A stretch of 64,000 nt of DNA from Bryobacterales bacterium (GCA_016789905.1 JAEUQC010000014.1:49155-113154), one strand, 5' to 3'. Positions 29,966 to 39,160 are shown, counted from the first letter of the stretch. The notes: generated by a model from the sequence alone, not told the origin. Program-made: numbers and translations.

Positions 29966-31375
29966 TTGCGCAAATTCGTAGATAGTATCGTTGCTCTTGG
30001 CCCCGGTGGCCTCTTCATCCTGGCCGCGTTGGATTCCGCTGGCATCCCCATTCCCGCCGCCGTGGATGCCATGCTCATGCTCCTATCGGCCAAGGCGCCC
30101 GACCATGCCGCGCTCTGCGCCTTCCTCGCCCTCGGCGGCTCGCTCGCCGGCTCCATGTTGCTCTATTGGCTCGCCCGCCGCGGCGGCGAAGCCTACCTCG
30201 AGCGCCACTCCATGACGCCCCGCGGCATCAAGGCCCGCGCCTGGTTCCAGCACTACGGTCTCCTCTCCGTCTTCATCAGCGCCATCTCGCCCATCCCCAT
30301 GCCCATGAAGCTCTTCGTCATCAGCTCTGGCGCGCTGGGCGTCCGGCCCATGCCCTTCTTTTTCACCGTCCTCGCCGCACGCACGCCCCGCTATGCCGCG
30401 CTCGCCTACCTCGGCGCTCACCTCGGTCACGATGGCGCCGGCGCCTACCTCAAATCGCACGCCTGGCACATCGGCGGCATCCTCGTCGCCCTCTTCGCCG
30501 CCTGCTTCGCCGCCATCAAGATCGCCGACGCACGACGCGCCCGCCACGCCGCTCTGCTCGCCGTCCTCTGCGCCGCCGTCGGCCTCTCCCAGCCCTCCCG
30601 CGCCGAACGCCTCAAGCTCTCCGCAGGCGATTACCTCAGCACCGAATCCATCCTCGAAGTCCATCGCCTCGAAAAGGGCGAAGACGCCGAATACAAAGAG
30701 GGCCTCGCCTGGGTCGCCCGCGGCGCCGCCCTGCTCGGCCATTGGGACGCCGCCGCTTCCCACGCCGCCAAGCTCCGCCAAATCGCCGAACCCGCCTCCT
30801 ATGGCCATGGCACCGCCATTGAAGTGGAGGCCCAGATCCTCGCGGCAAAAGGCAAGAAACGCGCCGCCCTCCGCCTCCTGGAAGACGAACTGCGCAAGAA
30901 CGCCGCCGCCCCCGTCGCCTTCCGTTCCCGCATCCAAAAACGCTGGAATCAAATCGGCCTCGTTGGCCGCCCCGCTCCGGATTTTGACGGCCATCTCGCT
31001 CGCCTCCGCGGTAAGCCCGTCGTTCTCTTCCTCTGGGCCGAATGGTGTGGCGATTGCAAAGCCCAGGCCCCGGCCTTCCTCAGCGTCGTCAATAAATACT
31101 CGCCGCAAGGCGTCCAGTTCCTCGCCCCCACCCGCTACTACGAATCCAAGGACACCGCCGCCGAACAGAAGCGCATAGACGAGCAGTGGCGCACCACCTA
31201 CAAGGCCGTCTCCATCGCCGGCGTTCCCGTCAGCGAAGCCGCCATGCTCCAATACGGCGTCTCCGCCACCCCAACCTTCGCCGTCATCGATCGCAAAGGC
31301 GTCGTCCGCTTCTACTCCCCCACAAGGCTCACCGAACAGCGCCTGGCCGCGGAGATTGAAAAAGTGCTCCGCTAA
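29966..31375 (+). CDS. DedA-like membrane domain fused to a thioredoxin-like domain
   Basis: The single 469-residue frame starts at TTG (no upstream ATG is in frame). Residues 1-190 are a DedA/VTT membrane domain (LFILAALDSAGIPIPAAVDAML, FISAISPIPMPMKLFVISSGAL) with several helices. A further hydrophobic segment (LLAVLCAAVGLSQPSRA, about 195-215) looks like a former signal peptide. It leads into a helical repeat region and then a TlpA/peroxiredoxin-like domain with WCGDC (Cys361-Cys364) and a cis-Pro loop SATPTFAVIDRKG. I infer a membrane-anchored extracytoplasmic thiol oxidoreductase. No frameshift or internal stop interrupts the fusion. Confidence 0.82.
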   Translation: MRKFVDSIVALGPGGLFILAALDSAGIPIPAAVDAMLMLLSAKAPDHAALCAFLALGGSLAGSMLLYWLARRGGEAYLERHSMTPRGIKARAWFQHYGLLSVFISAISPIPMPMKLFVISSGALGVRPMPFFFTVLAARTPRYAALAYLGAHLGHDGAGAYLKSHAWHIGGILVALFAACFAAIKIADARRARHAALLAVLCAAVGLSQPSRAERLKLSAGDYLSTESILEVHRLEKGEDAEYKEGLAWVARGAALLGHWDAAASHAAKLRQIAEPASYGHGTAIEVEAQILAAKGKKRAALRLLEDELRKNAAAPVAFRSRIQKRWNQIGLVGRPAPDFDGHLARLRGKPVVLFLWAEWCGDCKAQAPAFLSVVNKYSPQGVQFLAPTRYYESKDTAAEQKRIDEQWRTTYKAVSIAGVPVSEAAMLQYGVSATPTFAVIDRKGVVRFYSPTRLTEQRLAAEIEKVLR

Positions 31376-31411
31376 GCCCCTCCGTTTACTCCGGCGCCCC
31401 GCGTTCCTATA

Positions 31412-33277
31412 ATGAGCGGCGTGAACACCCGTTTCGTTGTTGCCTTGCTCTTGACGGCGGCCCTGCTGCCCGGCGCGGTGGCGCAGACGGAGGTAGAACA
31501 GCGCCTGCGCAAATTGCCGCCCGCCCATCCGCGCCTGTTCCTGTCCCAGGCCGGCGAACGCGATCTCATCCGAAGCATGGCGGCCGATCCTATTCGCAAC
31601 AAACTGCGCACCGCCCTCCTCCGCCGCGCCGATGCCATCCTCACGGAACCACCCGTCGCCCGCGTCCTCATCGGCCGCAGACTGCTCGATAAATCCCGCC
31701 TCTGCCTCAGCCGCGTTCTCCACCTCGGCCTTGCCTGGCGACTCACTGCGGACCGCCGCTACGCCGAACGCGCCCGCGCCGAAATGCTCGCCGCCGCCGG
31801 ATTCCGCGATTGGAACCCTTCCCACTTCCTCGACGTCGCCGAAATGACCGCCGCCCTCGGCATCGGCTACGACTGGTTCTATGCCTTCCTCGACGACAAC
31901 GCCCGCCTGGACATCCGCGAAGCCATCATCGCCAAAGGCCTACGCCCCAGCCTCACCACCGATCATTGGTCCCGCGCCACCCACAACTGGAATCAGGTCT
32001 GCAACGGCGGACTCACCATCGGCGCCCTCGCCATCGCCGAAACCGAACCCGCCCTCGCCGCCCGCATCGTCGCCCGCGCCGTCAACACCGTCCCGCTCGC
32101 CATGCACGAATACGCCCCCGACGGCGCCTATCCCGAAGGCCCTTCCTACTGGGGCTACGGCACCACCTATAACGTCATGCTAATCGCCGCCCTGCAATCC
32201 GCCCTCGGCGACGATTACGGCCTCACAAAACAGCCCGGCTTCCTCGCCACCGCCGGCTACTGGCTCCACGTCTTCGGCCCCACCGGCCTGCCCTTCGCCT
32301 ATTCCGACGCGGGCACTCGCGCCCCAGGCCTCTCCGCCGCCGCCTTCTGGTTCGCTGCTATTCGCAAGGAGCCCTACCTGCTCTGGAATGAGTGGCGCAA
32401 ACTCGACAATCTCCCGCTCGACGCCCTCCGTGGCGACCGTGCCGACCCCTTCCTCCCTCTCTGGCTCGCCCCCGGCATGCGCCGTCCGCCCCCGCCGCCC
32501 GCCCTTTCCTGGACCGGCCACGGCACAACACCGGTCGCCTTCCATCGCACCGGTTGGGACGAAAACGCCCTCTATTTCGCCATCAAGGGCGGCTCCCCCG
32601 GCACCAACCACGCCCACATGGACGTCGGTTCCTTCGTCGTCGATGCCGATGGCACGCGCTGGGCCGATGACCTCGGCATGCAGGAATACGAGTCCCTCGA
32701 ATCCAAAGGCGTCAACCTCTGGGGCAAAGGCCAGGACGGGCCCCGCTGGAACGTCTTCCGCCTCGGCGCCTCAGCCCACTCCGTCCTCATGGTCGATGGC
32801 GCGCAGCAGCGTGTCGATGGCGCCGCCCCCATCACCGCCAGCAAACCCGGCCTCACCGTCGTCGATCTCGGCGCCACCTATCGCGGCCTCCTCCAATCAG
32901 CCCGCCGCGGCATGGAACTCCGGCCTGATCGCACCGTGCTCATCCAGGACGAATTCACCGCCCTTCAATCCAAAGCCGCCGACGTCCGCTGGGCCATGTT
33001 GACTCGCGCCGATGTCCGCATCGATGGTCCCGGCCGCGCCACCCTCACTCGCGATGGCCGCACGCTCGAATTCCAAGTCATCGAACCGCTCGGCGCCACC
33101 CTCCGGCTTTTTTCCACGGATCCGCCTTCCCCCACTGACGCGCCGAATCCCGGCACCCGCCTCCTCGGCTTCAACGTCGAAACACCCGGCGGCGCCGCTT
33201 CCCGCGTCATCGTGCAACTGATTCCGCAATCGGCGCGCGCCGCGAAAGTCGAGCCGCGCCCCCTCGCCAGTTGGTGA
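31412..33277 (+). CDS. Secreted heparinase II/III-family polysaccharide lyase
   Basis: The 621-residue protein begins with a signal peptide (FVVALLLTAALLPGAVAQ). Residues 40-330 form an alpha-helical toroid (HPRLFLSQAGERDLIRSM, DVAEMTAALGIGYDWFY, TTDHWSRATHNWNQVCNGG). The beta-sandwich domain starts near 370, with the conserved GTNHAHMDVGSFVVDADGTRW motif holding the family's His/Tyr region. Such enzymes cut uronic-acid-containing polysaccharides by beta-elimination. It opens a run of secreted hydrolase genes and fits with the sulfatases elsewhere in the window. Confidence 0.9.
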   Translation: MSGVNTRFVVALLLTAALLPGAVAQTEVEQRLRKLPPAHPRLFLSQAGERDLIRSMAADPIRNKLRTALLRRADAILTEPPVARVLIGRRLLDKSRLCLSRVLHLGLAWRLTADRRYAERARAEMLAAAGFRDWNPSHFLDVAEMTAALGIGYDWFYAFLDDNARLDIREAIIAKGLRPSLTTDHWSRATHNWNQVCNGGLTIGALAIAETEPALAARIVARAVNTVPLAMHEYAPDGAYPEGPSYWGYGTTYNVMLIAALQSALGDDYGLTKQPGFLATAGYWLHVFGPTGLPFAYSDAGTRAPGLSAAAFWFAAIRKEPYLLWNEWRKLDNLPLDALRGDRADPFLPLWLAPGMRRPPPPPALSWTGHGTTPVAFHRTGWDENALYFAIKGGSPGTNHAHMDVGSFVVDADGTRWADDLGMQEYESLESKGVNLWGKGQDGPRWNVFRLGASAHSVLMVDGAQQRVDGAAPITASKPGLTVVDLGATYRGLLQSARRGMELRPDRTVLIQDEFTALQSKAADVRWAMLTRADVRIDGPGRATLTRDGRTLEFQVIEPLGATLRLFSTDPPSPTDAPNPGTRLLGFNVETPGGAASRVIVQLIPQSARAAKVEPRPLASW

Positions 33278-33279
33278 CG

Positions 33280-34572
33280 CTACTTCCGGCGCGCCCGCAG
33301 CGGCCCGCTCGTTCGCGTCTGGTCCCACCACGGCTCCCCTTGCGGCTGATAGTCGCCCAGTTTGTCCCAGCTCTCCCGCGTCCGCCCGTTCGTATCGTAG
33401 ATCACGTACCCGTCCCGTATTGTCAACTCGTTCGACAGCCGCTGCCCGCCCGCAAGGCCCGCGCCCCACGAGTCCACAAACCCATACGCCCCCTGCTCCA
33501 GCCGCAGCACCGCGATATCGGCCGTCGCGCCCACCGAAAGATGCCCCAGTTCCTCCCGCCGGATCGCCCGTGCCGCGTTCCACGTCGAGCGATACACAAC
33601 ATCGTCAAGCCGCAGCCCCATATTCAGAAACTTCGACATCACGTTCAGCATGTCCTTCATCCCCGCGTTCAGGCTGCCCGAATGCACGTCCGTGGAAATC
33701 GTGTCCGGCGGAAATCCCTGTTTCACCGCCCGCGCCGCCTGCTTGAATTCGAACGCCGCGCCGCCATGCCCAACATCGAACAGCACCCCGCGCTTCCGCG
33801 CCTCGGCCAGGTACGGCAGCAGCCGCCCCTCTTTGTCGAAATACGGCACCGGCGCATAAAATGCGTGCGTATAAATGTCGCCCGGCCGCAGCTTCTTCAA
33901 CACCAGGTCCTGAAACGGCCGCTCTATCCGGAACGCCCCGAAATCGATCATCACCGGAATCCCCGCCAGCCGTCCCGCCTCCACGCCCCGCTCCACCGGC
34001 GTCCAGTCCGGCCCCGTGTAGTGCGCCACTTTTATGCCCACCACAACGTCTTTGTTCGCCGTCGCCAGCGCCGCCGCGGCCTTCGCGTCCATGTCGTCCA
34101 CGTTCTGCTCCTGCGCGTCACCCGGCATGCCCGGCCCGCCGATGTTCAAAAACACCAGTACCCGCGTCCGTGCCTTGTCCACGATCGTCCGCCGAAACGC
34201 GCCGAACGTATGCCGGCCCGATGATCCCGCATCCACCAGCGTCGTCACCCCAACCCGCTGCGCAAAGCTGTCGGGATGTATGCTCGAATCGCCCCCGGCC
34301 AGCCCCTTCCCCTCCGTCCCGCTGAACACATGCGCGTGGATGTCAATCAGGCCCGGAACAACATACAGGCCGTTCACCTGCACCGTCTTCCGCGCCTCGC
34401 TCGCCGCAATCGATGCCGCCACCGCCGCAATCCGGCCGTCTTTAATCGCCACGTCCCGCGCCGCGCTGATCCCGTTCTTCGGATCAATCACGTGCCCGCC
34501 CTTCAACAGCAAATCGTAGGCCGGCTGCGCCCACAGCCCCCCGCACAGAAATAGAACAATTAGCATTCGCAT
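33280..34572 (-). CDS. Secreted amidohydrolase/deacetylase-family metallohydrolase
   Basis: I use the ATG at 34572, which starts a signal peptide (MRMLIVLFLCGGLWAQ). The 430-residue protein has the amidohydrolase layout: a composite beta domain (YDLLLKGGHVIDPKNGIS), the metal motif VVPGLIDIHAHVF, LVDAGSSG, VVVGIKVAHYTGPDW (candidate bridging Lys) and VLFDVGHGG, DTISTDVHSGS near the C-terminal side of the barrel. Close relatives are annotated as dihydroorotase-like or D-aminoacylase-like deacetylases. Substrate is unknown. It is convergent with the heparinase gene (2 bp apart). Confidence 0.86.
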   Translation of the reverse strand: MRMLIVLFLCGGLWAQPAYDLLLKGGHVIDPKNGISAARDVAIKDGRIAAVAASIAASEARKTVQVNGLYVVPGLIDIHAHVFSGTEGKGLAGGDSSIHPDSFAQRVGVTTLVDAGSSGRHTFGAFRRTIVDKARTRVLVFLNIGGPGMPGDAQEQNVDDMDAKAAAALATANKDVVVGIKVAHYTGPDWTPVERGVEAGRLAGIPVMIDFGAFRIERPFQDLVLKKLRPGDIYTHAFYAPVPYFDKEGRLLPYLAEARKRGVLFDVGHGGAAFEFKQAARAVKQGFPPDTISTDVHSGSLNAGMKDMLNVMSKFLNMGLRLDDVVYRSTWNAARAIRREELGHLSVGATADIAVLRLEQGAYGFVDSWGAGLAGGQRLSNELTIRDGYVIYDTNGRTRESWDKLGDYQPQGEPWWDQTRTSGPLRARRK

Positions 34573-34635
34573 ATCGGTTCCGTCCATCATACGCCCGTTC
34601 CCCTCGCGCCCCGCCCGTCGCATAATGAAGCCATC

Positions 34636-36252
34636 ATGCGATTGTTACTGGCGTTTATGGCCTGCGCCGCCGCGGCCGCCACTCCGGATTGGTCCGCCGC
34701 CGATGCCAATGGCCGCCTGGCCGGCGAAGCCCTCTCCCGCAGCCGCCGCGTCATGCACGCCTGGCTCAATCTGGCCGATCCCGTCACCGGCCTCCTCCCC
34801 CGCATGGAGAACAATCCCAACTGGGTCGTCCGCGATTCCGCCGCCGATCTCTACCCCTTCATGGTCATCGCCTCCGCCTTCCTCGAACGCCCTGTTTACG
34901 ACGGTTCCATGCACCACATCCTCCGCCAGGAAATGCTGCTCACCCGCCGCGCCGGCCACTTAAGCGACGATCTCCAACCCGGCGGCAAAGGCTTCGTCCG
35001 CCCGGAACTCGTCATGGACGAAGTCATGTTCGGCTCTTCCGAATACATGAAGGACGGCCTCCTCCCCATCACCGAAATCCTCGGCGAAACGCCCTGGTAC
35101 TTCCGCATGCGCGACATCGCCGATGACATGCTCCGCCTGGCGCCCTATAAATGGCGCGGCGGCCGCCTCCCCGCTCAGACCGCCGAAATCAACGGCAACG
35201 CCCTCCAGGTGCTCGCCCGCCTAAGCTGGAAAACCCGCGATCCCCGCTACCTCGATCAATTGATCGCCATCGCCGATTTCTACTTTCTCCATCAACTCCC
35301 CGCCACCGGCTATCTCCCCGCCCACGAATGGGACCTCGCCACCGATTCCCCTCGCCGCGGCGTCTTCGTCTTCTCCGATCATGGCAACGAAATCGTCGGC
35401 GGCCTCACGGAGGCCGTCATGCTCACCCGCGCCCTTCGCCCCGAAAAGGCCAAACAATGGGAAACACCGCTCAAAAAACTGCTCGATCGCCTGCTCGAAA
35501 CCGGCCGCAACGCCGATGGCGTCTGGGTTCATTCCGTCGACGTTGCCACCGGCAAAGTCGTCGCCCCCCGCCACGCCCACTGCTGGGGCTACATGTTCAA
35601 CGCCATCTATACCGGCTACCTCCTCACCGGCGAGCCCCGCTATAAACAGGCTGTCGAACACGCCATGGACGCCGTCGTCAAAAACCCAAACTATCTCTTC
35701 GATGAAGCCGGCGCCGGGCGCAAATGGGGCGCCAACGCCTATTCCGACAGTATTGAAGGTGCGCTCGTCCTGCTCAACCGCCTGCCCCACCCGCGCCTGT
35801 CCGCCGCCCTCGACGAGGCCATGAAGAAGTACTACGCCCGCCAGCGCGATAACGGCATCGTCGAGTATTGGTACGGCGACGGCAACTACATCCGCTCCGC
35901 CATGATGTACGCCTTCTACAAATCACAGGGCGCCGCCCTCGCCCCCTACGATGAGCGCGTCCGCCTCGGCGCCGTTCGCGAAGGCGATGCCGTCGCCCTC
36001 CTCGTCTCCGCCGGCGCACCCTGGCAAGGCGTCCTCCGTTTCGACGTCGCCCGCCATCGCGAACACTGGAACATGGCCCAAAACTACCCCCGCCTCAACG
36101 AGTGGCCGGAATGGTTCACCGTCGAACCCGGCCGTCTGTATGAGGTCACCGTCAATGGCGCCGAACCTCAGCGCATGTTCGGGTTCGAATTGCGAAAGGG
36201 TTTGCCGCTATCGGTCCCCGGCGGCAGGCAGGCGCGCGTGGAGATCCGTTAG
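34636..36252 (+). CDS. Secreted (alpha/alpha)-barrel glycosidase-like protein
   Basis: The 538-residue protein has a signal peptide (LLLAFMACAAAAA). Repeated helical segments with aromatic and His/Asp/Trp motifs follow (NPNWVVRDSAADLYPFMVIAS, PATGYLPAHEWDL, FVFSDHGNEIVGGLTEAVML, RHAHCWGYMFNAIYTGYLL, EYWYGDGNYIRSAMMYAF). The pattern fits an (alpha/alpha)6 toroid such as unsaturated glucuronyl hydrolases. The last 100 residues are a small beta domain. No exact family is recognised. Next to a heparinase-like lyase it may act on the lyase products. This is an inference. Confidence 0.75.
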   Translation: MRLLLAFMACAAAAATPDWSAADANGRLAGEALSRSRRVMHAWLNLADPVTGLLPRMENNPNWVVRDSAADLYPFMVIASAFLERPVYDGSMHHILRQEMLLTRRAGHLSDDLQPGGKGFVRPELVMDEVMFGSSEYMKDGLLPITEILGETPWYFRMRDIADDMLRLAPYKWRGGRLPAQTAEINGNALQVLARLSWKTRDPRYLDQLIAIADFYFLHQLPATGYLPAHEWDLATDSPRRGVFVFSDHGNEIVGGLTEAVMLTRALRPEKAKQWETPLKKLLDRLLETGRNADGVWVHSVDVATGKVVAPRHAHCWGYMFNAIYTGYLLTGEPRYKQAVEHAMDAVVKNPNYLFDEAGAGRKWGANAYSDSIEGALVLLNRLPHPRLSAALDEAMKKYYARQRDNGIVEYWYGDGNYIRSAMMYAFYKSQGAALAPYDERVRLGAVREGDAVALLVSAGAPWQGVLRFDVARHREHWNMAQNYPRLNEWPEWFTVEPGRLYEVTVNGAEPQRMFGFELRKGLPLSVPGGRQARVEIR

Positions 36253-36281
36253 CCCCGCCCTCCATGCTCTAATAGCTGCTA

Positions 36282-37328
36282 ATGAAGTGTACGCTTCGGG
36301 TCTTGGCATTCGTCACCGCCACACTGCACGCGCAGTCGCTCCCTCCCGGCCAACTCATCCCCGACGTCGCCACCACCGCCGATCCCGAACAGCGCTACGC
36401 CCTCTATCTCCCCGCCAAATACAACGCCCGCCGCGCCTGGCCCCTCATCCTCGCCTTCGACCCCGGCGCCCGCGGCATCCGCGCCGTCGAACAATACCAG
36501 GTCGCCGCCGAAACCTTCGGCTACATCATCGCCGCCTCCAACGTCTCCCGCAACGGCTCCTGGCCCGTCAGCATCGCCGCCGCCCGCGCCATGGCCGTCG
36601 ATGTCACCACTCGCTTCTCCATCGATGAAAAACGCGTCTACACCGCCGGCATGTCCGGCGGCGCCCGCGTCGCCATGGGCGTCGCGCTCTCCTCCAACGG
36701 CCTCGTCGCCGGCGTCATCGCCTCCTCCGCCGGCTTCCCGGATTCCAACCCCGCCAAAACCGCTCCCTTCGCTGTCTTCGGCACCGCCGGCACGGAGGAT
36801 TTTAACTGGCTCGAAATGCGGTCTCTCGACAAGACACTCACTACCCCTCACCGCGTGGTCTTCTTCGAAGGCGGCCACGTCTGGCTCTCCAGTGAACTTG
36901 CCGTCGAAGCAGTGGAATGGATGGACCTGCAGGCCATGCTCTCCGGCCGCATGACCCGCGATGAGGACCGCGTCAAACGCCTCTGCCAAGCCCGCCCATC
37001 CGATTGTGGCCAGCCCGAAAAGGTGGACAAGGACGCCAAAAAGAAACTCGACGCCGAAGAGTATCAGGAGCGTCGCGCCCTCGGCGATATCCTCGATCGC
37101 GAACGCGAACTCAACAATCCCGAAACCCGCGCCCAGGCCTTCGCTCAGCTCCGCGAAACCTGGAGTCGCCTCATGGCCGATGCCCAGGGCCCTGAAAACA
37201 CCGCCGCCCGCCGCTCCGCCCGCCGCCTCACCCGCGGCCTCCTTACGGGCATCCAGACCCGCACCAAAGACGCCGAATACCAGAAGCTCCTTTCCGCCTA
37301 CCGCACCCCGCGCCAGGGCGAGCGCTGA
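36282..37328 (+). CDS. Secreted alpha/beta hydrolase (phospholipase/carboxylesterase-like)
   Basis: The 348-residue protein starts MKCTLRVLAFVTATLHAQ (signal peptide). The hydrolase part has RYALYLPAKYNARRAWPLILAFDPGARG, the nucleophile elbow AGMSGGARVAM, and a late His in FEGGHVWLS. The segment AVFGTAGTEDFNWLEM supplies the acid region. The C-terminal 110 residues form a charged helical tail (DKDAKKKLDAEEYQERRALG), unusual for the family. The stop TGA overlaps the next start (TGATG), so translation is coupled. Confidence 0.8.
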   Translation: MKCTLRVLAFVTATLHAQSLPPGQLIPDVATTADPEQRYALYLPAKYNARRAWPLILAFDPGARGIRAVEQYQVAAETFGYIIAASNVSRNGSWPVSIAAARAMAVDVTTRFSIDEKRVYTAGMSGGARVAMGVALSSNGLVAGVIASSAGFPDSNPAKTAPFAVFGTAGTEDFNWLEMRSLDKTLTTPHRVVFFEGGHVWLSSELAVEAVEWMDLQAMLSGRMTRDEDRVKRLCQARPSDCGQPEKVDKDAKKKLDAEEYQERRALGDILDRERELNNPETRAQAFAQLRETWSRLMADAQGPENTAARRSARRLTRGLLTGIQTRTKDAEYQKLLSAYRTPRQGER

Positions 37329-38401
37329 TGCCCGCCGCCCCTCGCTTCGGCCTCATCTTCGGCAGCCTCGTCTTCGTCCGCGCCCTCCTCGATCGTGGCC
37401 AGCCCAATATCGCCGTTCTCATCGTCATGTTTCTCTTCTTCGCAAGCGTCGCCGCCGTTGCCTATCTCGGCGCGTCCACGCTCCTCCGCCGCCGCCCCCT
37501 CCTCACCGCCGCCTGCACCGCCCTCGCCCTCTTGTTGCTTGTCACCCTTCCCGGCCTCTTCTCCGCCCCGTTGTCCACACTCATCACCACCCGCATCGCC
37601 ATCCGCGTCTTCGTCGCCTGGCTCTACGTCTGCGCCGCCTTCGCCGGAGTCGCTAGGATAGGGAAAATGAAGCTCGCCCTTCTCTTCCTTGCCCCCTTCG
37701 CCCTCCACGCCCAACTGGTTGACGACTACGCTCCGCCCCGCGCCGCCTGCTGCCTCCAGTTCTCCGCCCAGGCCCTTGCCGACCAATTGCAGGATTGGAA
37801 CCAGCTCGGCCGCTACCACGCCGCCAATGCCAAGCTCTCCCCAGAACCAGGCCGCGTCGTCTTTTTCGGCGACTCCATCACCGACGGCTGGAAGCTCCCG
37901 CAGTCGTTCCCCAACAAGCCCTACGTCAACCGCGGCATCGGCGGCCAAACCACTCCGCAAATGCTCGTCCGCCTCTTCCCTGACGTTATCAACCTCAAGC
38001 CCGCCGCGATGATCTTACTGGCCGGCACCAACGACATTGCCCGCAACACCGGCCCGGCCACCCAAACCCAAATCGCCCAGAACTTCCAGGCCATCACCGA
38101 ACTCGCCCAACTCCACGGCATCAAAGTCATCCTCTGTTCCGTGCTCCCTGTCAGCGACTATACAGCCCGCCCCAAAACACCGCAGCGCCCGCCCGCCGAC
38201 ATCATCAAGCTCAACGCATGGCTAAAGGAGTACGCCGCCAAGTCCGGAGCCATCTACGCGGACTACTTCTCCGCCTTCGTCGACGAGAAGGGTTTCCTAA
38301 AAGACGGCTACTCCGGCGACGGCCTCCACCCGAATGCCAAAGGGTACGAACTCATGGCCCCCATCGCCGAAGCCGCCATCCAGAAGGCCCTCGGCCGTTA
38401 G
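37328..38401 (+). CDS. Membrane region plus SGNH/GDSL hydrolase in one open frame
   Basis: One frame of 357 residues is open. Residues 1-112 are hydrophobic with about four membrane segments (LIFGSLVFVRALL, AVLIVMFLFFASVAAVAYLG, LLLLVTLPGLF). An internal ATG at 37667 (Met114), with AGGATAGGG just upstream, starts a perfect signal peptide (MKLALLFLAPFALHAQ). It is followed by an SGNH hydrolase: FFGDSITDGW with Ser183, GGQTT, LAGTNDIA, and DGLHPN with the Asp/His pair. I think two products are likely, a small membrane protein and a secreted GDSL esterase, sharing one frame without a stop. A true fusion cannot be excluded. Confidence 0.75.
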   Translation: MPAAPRFGLIFGSLVFVRALLDRGQPNIAVLIVMFLFFASVAAVAYLGASTLLRRRPLLTAACTALALLLLVTLPGLFSAPLSTLITTRIAIRVFVAWLYVCAAFAGVARIGKMKLALLFLAPFALHAQLVDDYAPPRAACCLQFSAQALADQLQDWNQLGRYHAANAKLSPEPGRVVFFGDSITDGWKLPQSFPNKPYVNRGIGGQTTPQMLVRLFPDVINLKPAAMILLAGTNDIARNTGPATQTQIAQNFQAITELAQLHGIKVILCSVLPVSDYTARPKTPQRPPADIIKLNAWLKEYAAKSGAIYADYFSAFVDEKGFLKDGYSGDGLHPNAKGYELMAPIAEAAIQKALGR

Positions 38402-38489
38402 CGGCGCGACTCAGTCAATCTTGAAGAGGCTCTTTGCGAGTCCCTTTTGATTGCTTCTTCACGATCCTGCCAGCTCATCAGTAACGCAG
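38402..38489. other. Spacer between the GDSL gene and the repeat array
   Basis: I see no gene here, only unique sequence leading into the intergenic repeats. Confidence 0.4.
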
Positions 38490-38610
38490 CCACAAGCCGC
38501 GCGCCGGAAAATCCCACATGCAACACAAAGCCCCACCGAGACTTGCTGATCTGTGACTCTCTTCCACACGCCGCGTGCCGGGAAACCCCACATGCAACCA
38601 AATCCCCGAC

Positions 38611-38632
38611 GGGACACGTTTTAACGTGTCCC
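38611..38632. repeat. GGGACACGTT palindrome
   Basis: Arms GGGACACGTT and AACGTGTCCC surround a TT loop. Its exact reverse complement occurs at 58330-58351. An imperfect relative (GGGGACATCGCC/GGCGTGTCCCC) occurs inside both composite units. Confidence 0.85.
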
Positions 38633-38650
38633 AAAACGCGCGGCCTCCCC

Positions 38651-38863
38651 ACCCCCACAACGGGTTACGCCCCGGCTGATCCGTGACTCCGCCGCCAGGC
38701 CCCCAGCACCCCACACGAAGCCCGACTCCGGGGACATCGCCTTGGCGTGTCCCCCCTTTACCGTGCTTCTCAGCAACCCCGTACAACACGGCGGGTTACA
38801 GCTTGTGCAATCCGGCGCCGCCGGTGGCCGGGCTGATCGGTAACCCCAGCCACATGCCGCGTG
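38651..38863 (+). repeat. Composite intergenic repeat unit, tandem copy 1
   Basis: It begins with ACAACGGGTTACG and CCCGGCTGATCCGTGACTCC, passes through CAGCACCCCACACGAAGC and a hairpin GGGGACA...GGCGTGTCCCC, and ends with CCCGTACAACACGGCGGG and a GGCGCCGCCGGTG segment. Copy 2 (38891-39078) repeats the same order with few changes and lacks a 12-base insert. Confidence 0.85.
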
Positions 38864-38890
38864 CCGAGGAACCTCACACGGGATACCACT

Positions 38891-39078
38891 CCCCACCCCC
38901 GCAACGGGTTACGTCCCGGCTGATCCGTGACTCCGCCGCCCCGCCCCCAGCACCCCACACGAAGCACGACGCCGGGGACATCGCCTTGGCGTGTCCCCCC
39001 TCAGCAACCCCGTACAACACGGCGGGTTACAGCGTGTAATCCGGCGCCGCCGGTGCCCCGGCTGATCTGTAACCCCAA
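38891..39078 (+). repeat. Composite intergenic repeat unit, tandem copy 2
   Basis: It has the same module order as copy 1, roughly nine in ten bases alike by eye. The differences are mainly point changes plus the missing TTTACCGTGCTT insert before CAGCAACCCCG. Confidence 0.85.
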
Positions 39079-39160
39079 CAACAACCGCGCGCCGGAAAAT
39101 CCCACTTGCAACACAAAACCCCGCCGGGACTTCCCAAGACGCGCGGCATCCCCAACCCCA

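Larger units (their letters stand above)
38490..39160. repeat. Modular intergenic repeat array, locus 1
   Basis: No gene lies between 38402 and 39486. Instead, recognisable modules recur: GCGCGCCGGAAAATCCCAC near 38498 and 39087; GCCGGGAAACCCCACATG near 38575; a GGGACACG palindrome at 38611; and two tandem composite units, 38651-38863 and 38891-39078. Modules of the same family occur inverted at 55.3 kb and in fragments at 58.3 kb. The modules are GC-rich and palindromic, with stops in all frames, so they are not coding. Confidence 0.85.
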
